Assembly: GCA_008508345.1 (NCBI GenBank)
Contig: QNGE01003623.1
Location: 1 to 64,000, forward strand
Direction: 5' to 3'
Source of the DNA: Paragonimus westermani
Lineage: Eukaryota > Platyhelminthes > Trematoda > Plagiorchiida > Troglotrematidae
Length of the DNA stretch: 64,000 bases
Shown: positions 53,224 to 63,226 of the stretch, in pieces
Layout: each line of letters begins with the position of its first letter
How positions within the stretch are numbered: position 1 is the first letter of the stretch
The notes under the pieces: generated by a model
What the model saw: the letters and a program-made list of their open reading frames with translations, nothing else
Databases searched by the model: none
Told to the model about the DNA's origin: nothing
Made by a program: the position numbers and the translations under genes

Positions 53224-54921
53224 CTAATCCGCCTGAGGAATCTGTTTACCAGGACGATGAACGATTTCATAATCGTATGCTGTTAGAACTAAACCCCATC
53301 GCTGTATCATTGCCGCTGATGATTTGGCAATTGATTTGTGGGGATCAAATAAATACTGTAGAGCCTGGTGATCAGTAACAATTTTGAATCTAATACCAAA
53401 CAAATAGTTATGCAGCCTCCTGACAGCCCAGTTGACTGCTAACACCTCCTTTTGTGTTTGTGAATATCCTTGCTCAATCGTATTCAACAAACGTGATTTG
53501 CAAACGATCGGATATCCTTCCTGTTCCAACACAAAACCAATGCCAATACTGGATGTGTCCGTGATCAGCGTAGTAACTTTAGACATTGTAAATGGCGCTA
53601 ACATCGGCCTTATAATCAAAACTCGTATTATTTCTCGCAGAAGAATTTCGTCTTTTTGAGTCCAAGACCATGTTTCTGCTGATTGAACCACAAATAATGG
53701 TTGTGCTTTTGTCGAAAAGTTTGGGATAAAACGAGAATAATACTGCAAACATCCCATTATTGATCGCAGCTCATCTTGGTCTCTTGGCGATGTAACGGTA
53801 ACCAAGGCTTTGTACCGGTCAGGGTCCGGCCTGTATCCTTTATCACATATGGTAAAACCAAGAAAACTCAGCTCTCGCACTTGGAACACGCACTTAGAAC
53901 GCTTTATGGCTATGTTCTTACTTCTGAATCGTTCCAGAAGTGAAAGCAACCTCTTATCATGCTCCTTTGCACTGTCGGCGTATATGATTACATCATCTTG
54001 ATACGCGCGTACTCCTGGTAAATCGGCAATTACTTCATCAATCGCAGCCTGGAATATCCCAGCTGATACGTGTAATCCAAACGGTAAAAAATTGTACTGA
54101 AATAATCCCCAAGGGGTGTTAATCGTAGTGATCGCCTTAGAATCATACTCCAATGGAATTTGTAAGTATGCGTTTGTCAGGTCAATTTTAGAAAACACTT
54201 TGCTACCGTTCAGGGCTTTCATAAAATCCTCCGGCTCCTCAGTTGTTGCTGCGCACTTTTTCAGTCTTGGATTCAGCGTTAATCTATAGTCACCACATAT
54301 CCTAGGTGATTTTCCATCTTCTTTCATAACCACAACGATTGGTGTGGCCCATGCTGATGAGTTAACCGGCGAGATTATGCCGTCTTCCTTCAATCTGTTG
54401 AGAGCATTATGCACATGTTCTCTCATTCCATAAGGTATTATTCGGCGCTTTAGAAAAACCGGGTCTCCTTGCACCTCCAGTTTTGCTGGCTCTACTTTCA
54501 TCCCTCCTGTAAGTTGTGAACACTGAACTATCAGGTTGCGTAACTGGGCTTGGTACTCTTCACTTGGACCATTTTTGTAATTAGTATTTAGTGAAAGAGC
54601 ACAATTGAGCTGTTTTAAAGCTTTTAATCCCAGAATAGCTGGACTTCCTTCCGACACCAAGAAACGCAGTGGAATCAGCTCATTATCATTACCTACAATC
54701 ATTACATCAGCTTCACCTAGCAGAGCTAACCGATAACCAGTAACTCCGCGTATTTCCATCGTTGTTGGTCTCAGTTGAGCATCAGGGGCCATGCGATCTA
54801 GTAGCGGTTTGATAATAATGGATTCGCTACTTCCTGTTTCCACAATCAATTCATACTTACATCTCGACTTGAACTTGAGGCACCTATGAATAAATTGTTC
54901 AGCTCTAGACTTCATTTGCAA
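53224..54921 (-). pseudogene. Gypsy pol: protease, reverse transcriptase, RNase H
   Basis: The 565-codon frame starts inside the gag-pol overlap, with its first ATG at 54,915-54,913. The protease active site (residues 26-35) reads VETGSSESII, whereas this family has Asp-Thr-Gly, so the catalytic Asp is Glu here. The flap-side ILGLK motif is at 96-100. The RT has RICGDYR (207-213), FSKIDL with catalytic D247, LPFGL (279-283) and the YQDD box at 307-310. RNase H has the Asp-Glu-Asp set D455 (ITDTSSIG), E492 (YSQTQKEVLAV) and D517 (IVTDHQAL). It ends RPGKQIPQAD followed by TAG, where related elements continue with an LSR motif straight into integrase. The single stop and the protease substitution argue for a recently inactivated copy, although stop-codon readthrough cannot be formally excluded. 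Confidence 0.9.
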
Positions 54922-55138
54922 TGAATAAACAGCAGTGGACGGTTTTATAGTACTTTTTCTCTCTAACTTGACTCAGGTGACATTTCTGACTTATACACAC
55001 TTTCTTAATATGACCAGATTTACTGCATGAATGGCATATAGCATTACGTGTGACTAGTATTGAGGGTGACGGTTCCTGCAAGTGTTCGTTATCTAGTAAC
55101 CAGGAACTGTTGTGCAAATGTCTTGTGTGGTGGTGCAA
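54905..55138 (-). pseudogene. Gypsy gag fragment with CCHC zinc knuckle
   Basis: The 77-codon frame contains CHSCSKSGHIKKVC (about 55,034-54,993), an exact C-x2-C-x4-H-x4-C nucleocapsid knuckle that would bind the element RNA. It ends 17 bases inside the pol frame, in a different phase. Pol-phase codons just upstream read STAVYSLQMKSRAEQ, so a one-base frameshift between knuckle and protease, natural or mutational, is needed to join them. No capsid-like sequence precedes it. Upstream of about 55,140 the sequence belongs to an RTE-like LINE, so most of gag is lost. Confidence 0.75.
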
Positions 55139-55149
55139 TAATGGTCCAA

Positions 55150-56700
55150 TCGAGGTGGGTGATCAACTGCAAATCAAGGGGCGGTGATCAGCGGAATATT
55201 GCTGAAGCTTCACAGTAGACAAAGCTCGTTCGGGATGCTTTACGAATAGGAAGGTGAAAAGTAAGGTAAGCAAACTGGCGGGAACTGGAATCCCTACCTC
55301 GACCATTCTTGAGGTTGTCAGCAGTATGTCAGACTGTTCACAGTGAACTCTAATCTGAATTGAAGTAGGGGAACAGAGTTTCGCCAGTATGTTCACCTAC
55401 TTAGTCGAGACACCTCTGCGTTTGTACTAATCTAAAAGTGTAGATCGATCCACTGAACTAAAGACACCTTCATAGTCGAAAATACGACAGTGCTCGGCCG
55501 GCGATTTACAGGACGCTGCTCCAGAATTCGACAAAGAGTAAAAGTGTGATCTATACATCTCCGCCAGAGGAGAAACTCTGCCATTTCTTCCTTAGTGTTT
55601 ATCTCCCGAGCTGCAGTGAGTCGGCGAACTATGATGGATGTTATAACCCTAGAAATAACTGGGGTCAAACTAATTTCTCTATGGTTTTCGCAACAGACCC
55701 TGATACCTTTCTTGAATTTAAGAACTATTATTGAGTGACCTCAACTCGGACGGGAAGTTTCCGTCGTCCACATAAGTTGAGAAAAATGAGTCAAGTTCTC
55801 TAATGACACCTATCCTTCTTCTTTGAAAAGTGCCGGCACGAGATCATCTGGACCAGCAGCCATATTGCGCTTGAAAGCTGCAATGCAATTGCGGACCTCA
55901 GTCTCAGTGGTGGTTCCAAATCGGCCTACTAGTGCACTACATTGCTTGTTTGTGGCGGCAACCAATTAGAAGCAGAAGGTCACTTAAATTGACCCTCAAA
56001 GTGTTCCGCTAATCGTACTAACCCTCCGGACTTACTACAGATGAGTTTGCTGTCTGTATGGCACATAGCTTCACTGACAGACGGTCGCCTGGGACCAGTG
56101 GCACAGATAAGCTTAAACTAGTGCTGGATGAAAGCTGCTTAAGCTCAACGCACAAATGCAACAGTCGCTCACCAATTTCCGAGCAATTCGATGCCATCTC
56201 GAACCTGCCACCTAGATTAGATTCCGCTTCACCAAAGCGGCTGACCTGGACGTTCATATCTCCTGTCAGATCGACCATATCAGAACGACATTTCGACCGG
56301 AAATAAGCCGCCAGATCCGGATAAGGGACGTCCCTGACGCCGACGTCGCTACAGTCAGTTGGAGAGCAAGCAGATACAACGAAAAGATTTGTGACAGTTT
56401 TGCGTCTAGAAACTACTGAAGCAATTTTGGGAGATAGCTGGATCAGGCGAAAAATAGTTTGTAGGGTCTTCACTTGGTTTCGACTCCGCGATTCCCGGGC
56501 ACACATTCACTCGATTTCAGATGTGCCAGCCATTGACTACAAGTTCACAATTAGCCCGCAGGGAGCACTTCATGCAAAAACGTCTTATACTGCTTACGGA
56601 AGCAAACACACGATGGACATCATGGGATTCGCAATCAGCTATATTCGCAGGAACTCATCTTCCAAGAGTCCTACAATATAGTGGATGGGTAGCGTTTGCT
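55150..56700 (-). pseudogene. Second RTE-like LINE: endonuclease and partial RT, 3'-truncated against the gypsy element
   Basis: The 162-codon frame 56,506-56,018 holds the endonuclease centre: VTNLFVVSACSPTDCSD, LTGDMNVQVSRFGE (the catalytic GDMN box) and LGGRFEMAS. Reading on through other minus frames gives the pre-RT linker (LAEHFEGQF near 55,985). Next are the RT fingers VITSIIVRRLT and CIDHTFTLCRILEQRP (55,668-55,520), a decayed block A (STVVFSTMKVSLVQWID, 55,490), then RVHCEQSDILLTTS and VGIPVPASLLTLLFTF (55,350-55,250), which align with the expected SGVRQGCPLSPFLF region. The block-A Asp is lost. Sequence stops before the YADD box, at about 55,150, where gypsy gag begins. It is a different subfamily from the RTE-like copy at 45-47.6 kb (GDMN rather than GDFN, different linker). 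The 5' limit is uncertain. Confidence 0.75.
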
Positions 56701-58124
56701 GGAAGCACTTTTCTACTGTGGACGATCTATATCGTTTAGGATGTCGCCACGAAGAATCAGAGAATATGGAGGTAACAAACTGGACCCAGTGTGACAGTTG
56801 TTGCCCTTGGTGACATCAGAAATGTGTACGATACCCCAATGTCATTGACAAATTTGAAAGTTGGTTTTGTTAACAAGTTTCACGTCTTCAGCTTAACTGT
56901 TTGCACTGCTTGCTTTTAGTTGAGCACTCACCGCTTCATCGGTACCCCCATTGTTTGCTTGCATTACCGCGTGTATGTCATGCGTTCAAACCTACCTCAT
57001 GTGTTCATTCCGTTTTCTCTCCCGCCTATTTCTTCCGGTTGCACACACTGGTTCCGCCTGCTACATTGCAAGGTGGCCGGGCTTATGGTAATTCAACACC
57101 CTCTCAACTTGGTGCACCGGTGGCGAACATCACGTGAATGAGCTGACGGGGTTATGATGCATAACTGGCTGACGTTTTTATATGCGAGAAATAGAGTATA
57201 CCTGGATTACCATCGCATACCTCCTTCTTTTACGACGAAATAGATTGGAACGCAATGGATGAAACAGAATCAAATGCATGCGCGCAGTGTTCTAGGCCAC
57301 GAGGAAATGATGCTGTGGTAATAGAAGTACCCGACCATCCAACCTAGATGCGTCTGAACGGGTACACTTCCCAGTAGCCGTAGATTGATCGTTGGAAACC
57401 TGTAAGCCATCAAGAGACTTCGTGGGATGAAGACTACCTGTGTTCCGGTATTGCTGTAATTTTGGAAGACACGTGATACAGTAAATAATCTGTCATGGGT
57501 CAATAGTGTGGCATACAGCAAAATGATCAAATACCATTTGTTATCGCTGTCTCGTTGTAGGCTAACGCAGACGCTATTTTATCGCGTTACCTACGGGACG
57601 TTCAGCACTCGAAACATTAGTTGAACTTTCATATAACCTAGCAGTGATCACGAACAGTGTAGCTCCTTCAAAGAGCCCGGCTATGACCATGTTTCTCAGA
57701 TTACGTATTCTGTACGCGTGAACCCGTGAATGTCTGTTATAGGGTGCGTGCTGGAAATTCAGCGACAGATTCTCCATTCGTGATGCTGATTGTACCCAGT
57801 GAACAACTCGAAGGCCCCACGAAATTATTGCATCGCGTCTCAGTGAGTAAAGCCGAGCATGATAGTACCTAAAACGGACGCCCTTAGTTCATTCGAAAAA
57901 CTGGTGTAGCGAACAAGCTGGTTTTTGGACCAAATAAATAACATTTATATGAAACGGAGTTGTCAGGGCAAAACGACCAAAACAAATGGCAAGTTCAAGT
58001 GAGGACAGACACGCCATGTGCACACACGGAGACAACGTTACGGTACGACTATGTCACCACTGTGATTTAACTGAAACCATGGCGCTTTGACCGGTCGTGA
58101 TGTGGGTCGTTAGCCACCACAAAT
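56701..58124. other. No gene recognised
   Basis: Frames up to 86 codons without motifs. The left part may hold the first codons of the RTE-like endonuclease, and the right part may include body and end of the decayed gypsy LTR, which begins near 58,329 on the minus strand and has no visible end. Confidence 0.45.
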
Positions 58125-60496
58125 TCATCGCTTGAACAAATCGCCTCTGGGCACATGAAAGTGGATCGTTTTGATATCTTCCGAACGGATAGACCTTAAG
58201 GCGCTTCCAATATCCCGTATGTCTGAAATGAGTAGAACACATTGCGCGCCGTAGCAACAGACGTACACCCCGACCTTCATTATTCGACGTGGAATGATAT
58301 GTTCAACGACATTCATCATATCCATCACACACTGAATGGGACAGCCGGGTTTTACATACCTTTCGGGTTTCATTTGCATCAATGAAGACCTTCGAATGAT
58401 GCTCGTAAATTCTTGGTTCGAATTCAAATTTAGAACAAACTCGTCATTATCTGAAGTCACACCAGTATTTAGAAAACGAACTGACCTGTATCCTGCATAC
58501 GTATCTGATCCACGTGTCGATTATGTGCAGATAAATAATCATTATCTAGAATTTGGTACACGCATTTTCCGAAATGTTTTTGAGAAATAAACCGGATGAG
58601 AGTTTTAAGTCATTACCACGAAAAGAAGTAACCTCAGAGGATTGAATACATGTCAAGTTCGACCTCAAAGTCCGTTTTTAAAAAGTTTGGCGGGATTTCC
58701 ATGTGTAGTGGAATGACAGACATTGTGATATTGTAGCAACAAGTTATCAACACAATTTTCAGGGTCTTTGAATATAGCACACAGAAGAGTGGCTGTAGAA
58801 CTTTTGAGTGTTTTAACCAGTTTTCAGCCTGACCATTAGATGAGGGATGTCGAGCAGGACTAAACGGATGCCTGCATCCACTGCCGTTGAGCCAAATAGT
58901 TAGAAGGTAGACAGTGGAACGGGCACCATTTTCAGTCACTAAGACAAGAGGGATACCATATCTGCTGAATAATCTTCTGGGTTGTTATGCGGTGAATCGT
59001 GCCGTAGTCCTTGTTGTGAATACCACTTCCGGTTACTTCAAATGGGAATCAATATTAGCGCATAATATTGGTCGAGAAAAAGACCATAGTAATCCGCATG
59101 AACCCGTTGCCAGGCCCCAATCGACATCGGTCATGGAGTCCGATCAGACGGTGAAGGGTGGAAGTTGTGATGGCAAGATGAAAAATCTTCAACCATACGA
59201 TAAATATCAGCACGTTAATCTGCCTAGAGACCTTATCTTTTCAACTCCAAAGTGTCCGGAATGCAGACAGTCCAGAACAGCTTTACAGAGAGTTAGAGGA
59301 ACAGCAATTCTATCATTCAAACACAATAATCTATCATGGGTGAGTGATAATTCTTCCCGACGCACATAAACTGTGGGGAACTTCCGTCTGACTTGTAGGA
59401 TACAACCACATCGTGTCGCACTGCGGATGAGTGAATTGTAACACTATACGGCTAACCGGCAGAAGCTGGATTGTAAGGCAATCATTACTAGACGTTTGCT
59501 CAGATGTATATGGAGCAGGTGACAAGCAGTCCACATTTTTGATTTGGTTGACTGATTTGTGTACTATGGTATAGTGATATGCATTGCGTGCTGTGCTCCA
59601 TCGTTGAGCCATGGCTGTTGATGGACGTGCCAATGACTTGTCAGGATTATAGGTGAATTTCGGCGCCTTATAATCCGAAACAATTTTGACTGGTATTCCA
59701 AACAGATACTTATGAAGCCGTCTTACCGCCTAGTAAACCTCCAGATTTTCACGGTAAGCTTGAGCATAACCCCATTATGCTGGATTGAGTTGGCATGATA
59801 TACACGCAACTCGGGTGCTGGTCTGCTCGAGTCAACCTCCGATTCCAACTGGAGATGCATCAGTGATCAACATAAGCATAGGTTTAGGAGAAAATCGACA
59901 AAGTAGGCATCACGTGACAAAAAATTCAACAATGAACGTACACATCGTTCATGAGTTAGAGTCCGCGTAAACTGTTTCCCAGGAAGCAACTGGAATAAAC
60001 ACTCATCAAGGTGAGGGAAATTTCGAATGAAACGGGATTAGTGATGCAAAGCATCCTACAAAGAACGTAATTCGAAAAGGTTTGTGAGTGAAGGTGCACT
60101 AATTAATGTGTCTAGACATTTGACATCAAGTTCGAATCCGTTACCGTCAATTAAGTAGCCGAAACACTCGAAAATGCCTCCAGCAAACAAGCCTTTGTTT
60201 GGATTAACTGCAATGTTTCCATCGATAATCTGTTAAGATAATTTTGAAGGACGAGAACCATGGGTTAACTTGTCTGGAGCATGTACGATGACATCATCCA
60301 GATGAACTTCACCACCATTCATACTCTTTACTGTATTATTCATTATCCGCTGAAAGATAGCAGAAGAATTACTAGGCCCAAACAGCAGAAATCAGTACCG
60401 AAAAAGCCCATTGAATGTGCTGACTGTTTTTATTGGGATTGATGCCTTACCCTAAGGAATTTTCAGACATGCATCTTTTAAGTCAATCTTGGAAAA
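58125..60496 (-). pseudogene. Decayed Ty3/gypsy pol (RT, RNase H, integrase) with start of 3' LTR
   Basis: Minus-strand landmarks, in mixed frames, begin with FSKIDLKDACLKIP (60,496-60,455), the RT palm with its first catalytic Asp, then SSAIFQRIMNNTV and LDDVIVHA (decayed YxDD, about 60,290). RNase H has ITIP and HKSVNQIK pieces near 59,560. Integrase zinc finger LHSGHFGVEKIRSL and core LVTENGARSTVY follow near 58,950. In that core the family's second catalytic Asp (TDNG) is Glu. RHPSSNGQAENWLKH with the catalytic Glu is near 58,830, FFRGNDLK near 58,600, and HNRHVDQIR near 58,515. The frame 58,460-58,125 then covers the protein tail (QEF...RRSS) and runs into tgtgatgg at 58,329, a likely LTR start. 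It is older than the 52-55 kb copy and lacks everything upstream of RT block A, where a LINE RT is joined in frame. Confidence 0.8.
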
Positions 60497-61975
60497 ACTT
60501 CGGATCTTGGAGTCTCCTCCGAGTGACATATGCGCACACTTACTGTCGTTTAGAAGGAGACTCCAATCCTCTGACCAGCACTTAATACGATCAAGGCCAA
60601 TCTGCAATGCATTGGGGTCACAGGCGTTCCAGATTTTTAAGTCGTCGGCATAAAGGAGAGCGTTGCTGGAGATCAACTCGGGGAGATCATTGATGTAAAT
60701 AAGAAACAACAATGGACCAAGTACCGATCCTTGAGGGACCCCCACAGAGACTGGGGATGGGGACGAAAGGCCTGAACCGGTTTTTACTCTGAAAGTCCTG
60801 TTACCAAGAAAGGAGGTTATCCAGCGGAGAACTTCTCCTTGGATCCCATAGGCTTCTAGTTTATGCAGCAGAGGACCGTGTGGGACACGGTCGAAGGCTT
60901 TGGCAAAGTCGAAGAAGATAGCGTCCGAGATATGACCATTGTCTTTGGCCTCTGTTAGGCTATCCATGAAGATTAACATATTAGTTATGCATGACCGCTC
61001 AGGAAGAAAGCCATGCTGGGTCGAAGAGAAGAGGTTATTTGAGAAGAAATGCTTAAAGATAGTGCGTTTTAACAGTCGCTCCATTATCTTGCATGGGATG
61101 CTGGTAAGGCTGATCGGTCGATAACTAGCAGGAGAATGACGATCGCCTGTTTTAAATATAGGTGAGACATTGGCCTCTTTCCATGCCTCCGGAAGAGTGC
61201 CTGTCCGAAGTGTCTGTTTAAACAGATCGAAGAGAGGCATCGCCAAACTGACGGCCGCTTCTTTGAGGATCCGGGGATGGATCTTGTCTGGTCCCATGGC
61301 ACTATAAGGATTGATCTTAAGCAAGAGGTCCTGAACGTCAGACACAGAAAAGTCAGCTGTCAGGATGGGTTGTTGGAAGTGCCTCTGCGGGAGAATTGGA
61401 TGCCAGTTTGGCAGATCCACATTGTAGACTGATGAGTAGTATTCCCTGAACATCTCGGCAACCACTTGGGGGTTGGAGGAGGTTTCCCCGTCGGGAAGCC
61501 GCAGAGAAAGCGCTGAGGGCTTAGTTTTTCTCTGGCGTCGTATATACTTGAAAAGAAAATTCTTATTCTCGTGAGCTATTTGTAGGATTTTCGACTGTAC
61601 GTGTTGGGTGTGTTGCCGGATTTCCCGCTTGCACCTGTTTCGTACAGAGCAAAAGGCCTCTAGATCCTCTGGCCTATCCGTTAACTTTTGTTTAGAGAAT
61701 AGACGAGAATGTAATTCAAGAAGACGGCGTATGTCCCGCGGAAGCGGTGCACGAGAGGAGAACTTCCATAGTTTTCGAGGAACAAATGCCTCATCGGCTT
61801 CGTGAATGGCAGCTTTAAAGGAAAGGTAGTTCAAGTTCACTGAGTCGGATGTGGGGCTGAGTGTGCTTAAGAACGTCCTTAGTGCGTTAAAGTCTGCGTT
61901 CTGGAAGTTTCGGAATGAAGTCTTTGTTACAGCGTTTTGGAGCCAGTAACAGATAAAGTCAAAGTTTAGTAGCTG
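60452..61975 (-). pseudogene. CR1/Jockey-like LINE reverse transcriptase fused in frame to gypsy RT
   Basis: The frame is open for about 508 codons from the LINE's 5' truncation point near 61,975 to the stop at 60,452. Counting from 61,840 as residue 1, LINE landmarks are SALSLRLPDGETSS (109-122), NPYSAMGPDKIHPR (177-190), SYRPISLTSI (239-248), QHGFLPERSC (275-284), block A FFDFAKAFDRVPHG (309-322), GVPQGSVLGPLLFL (367-380) and the catalytic YADD at 397-400, then LLLNDSKCAHMSLGGDS to residue 444. All seven RT blocks look intact. From residue 449 the sequence is FSKIDLKDACLKIP, a gypsy RT block A. The relative at 22.6-26.7 kb continues with LINE sequence after GGDS, so the switch lies at 60,496-60,508. 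The 5' end lacks the endonuclease, a common LINE truncation. The thumb and C-terminal domain are missing, so the RT is probably inactive. Confidence 0.85.
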
Positions 61976-62459
61976 AAATCACTGAAAATCGACTGTTCGA
62001 AACCGTAAAATGTTGAGAATCCCGTTACTTGTTCGGCCGACACGAAATTCCGCAAATTAGATATTTATGCGATCAAGATAAAGAAAACGATTCCACACAA
62101 TGGACGAGAAATTGTGGAGTGATTACATTCACTATGACGTACAACGTACATGCGGAATTTTCTGACAAATAATGATATGTCATTAGTTTTGCTGCGGTTA
62201 TTGAAATATATGACCCTGTCAACTGGTGGTTGTAACATTTTATCATGCACTCGGGATTCAATCAGGCAAACGGAATAATGAGTCGACGATTTGGAAGACC
62301 CCATGAAATATGCGTGTGATAAGTAGCACTCATATGACGTCATTCTATTGGATTTATTGATAAACGTCAATTTCATATTTCCTAGCAATCTGGGCAGTGC
62401 ATATATATGAATAAACGCATATCAGTAAAATACTGTTGAGTTGTGAACGGTTTAAAGAC
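61976..62459. other. No gene recognised
   Basis: A 107-codon minus frame (62,065-62,388) without motifs. It sits between the 5' truncation point of one LINE and the 3' part of another decayed LINE on the same strand, so it may include that LINE's 3' tail. Confidence 0.4.
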
Positions 62460-63226
62460 CATGCAGTAGGCCAAATGCCCAATGGTCGGGTGAGTATATG
62501 GTCGTTAAAGGTTTTCCAGCACTAGCTTGTCAGACTTGCGTAGATGGCAGCAAAGGAATGTGCAATACTCGAGTTGGGGTCAAGCACACATTCTGTGAAG
62601 TGTCAGCTTCGCAGCCGGTAGGCTGGACGTCTTTTTGATACAACCTATTTTTCTCCTAGTATTTGCTCTGAAAACATACTTCTTCAGAAAAAATGGGAAT
62701 ACCGTGTTCCTAAATCTCGCACCGAAATAGCTATTTCAACATTGTTATCATCTAGTGAGATGTTACGATGGAGCAATTTGCCCCCATGAGTGATGATGTT
62801 CGATTTGCTTCCTGAGAACGTCATTCCCCATGTTTTGCACTACAACTGCAACGACGTCAAGTGTGTCATATGTTTGCGTGGACATAATGCGATTTTACTT
62901 GGCTTGCAGAATGTGTAAACGATAGCGATGTCGTCAACACACAGAAAGGGCTTGCTACGTCTAGCAACATCACATAGGTGATTCATGCATATTAATAAGA
63001 ACAACGGACCCAGAACGCTTGCTTTGATCACCTCACTAGTCACTGGAATGCAGGAATAAAATTCGGTCTGTTTTGCTGGAGCAGAGAATGAAGTCCAGGG
63101 GGTATTAGCCATGTTAAAGTGAACGCTTATTAGTTTGTGTTCGCAAGACATGTTGGACACATGATTCGCAATCAATACGAGGCCAATCAAGTCATTGCTA
63201 GCAGCACCAGCGGTCTGTAGATGCAC
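62460..63226 (-). pseudogene. Decayed CR1/Jockey-like LINE reverse transcriptase fragment
   Basis: The 128-codon frame 63,226-62,840 contains TSEVIKASVLGPLFLLICMNHLCDV, quoted here as the two adjoining blocks TSEVIKASVLGPLFL and LICMNHLCDV, which match the RT motif GVPQGSVLGPLLFLIYINDL. It also has FLCVDDIAIVYTF, the catalytic FADD box with two substitutions. After the stop at 62,840, other minus frames give thumb-like pieces down to about 62,460. It has no obvious close relation to the LINE family at 22.6 and 61 kb: the sequence around the catalytic box (SKPFLCVDDIAIVYTF) differs. Upstream fingers and endonuclease were not found. Confidence 0.7.

Larger units (their letters stand above)
51976..55145 (-). 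mobile_element. Ty3/gypsy LTR retrotransposon (Mag/K02A2.6-like pol), 5'-truncated
   Basis: Minus-strand order is a gag zinc knuckle (about 55,010), protease, reverse transcriptase and RNase H (54,921-53,224), then integrase (53,223-about 52,050), polypurine tract (52,047-52,034) and the start of the 3' LTR (52,032). The whole pol sits in one frame of about 980 codons broken by one TAG. It is much better preserved than the gypsy copy at 58.1-60.5 kb. The 5' LTR, primer-binding site and most of gag are missing: at about 55,145 the sequence changes abruptly into an RTE-like LINE reverse transcriptase on the same strand. Confidence 0.9.

Noticed and set aside
53224..53226. Programmed stop-codon readthrough between RNase H and integrase as the default reading.
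   Set aside because: The context after TAG is not a known readthrough signal, and the copy has a second disabling change in the protease, so simple decay is more likely.
55163..55396. Part of gypsy gag, because it lies directly 5' of the zinc knuckle.
   Set aside because: Its residues align instead with the RTE RT region around SGVRQGCPLSPFLF (RVHCEQSDILLTTS, then SLLTLLFTF), in continuity with RT fingers upstream.
56058..56306. Plus-strand frame of 82 codons.
   Set aside because: Shadow of the RTE-like endonuclease on the minus strand, whose GDMN box and flanking strands are clear.
58125..58460. A 111-codon minus frame with coding-like composition that looked like a host exon (an acceptor-like ttcag precedes it).
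   Set aside because: It follows the gypsy integrase C-terminal box (HNRHVDQIR) in another phase; its QEF and RRSS positions match the tail of the better gypsy copy, and it then runs into tgtgatgg, the presumed LTR start.
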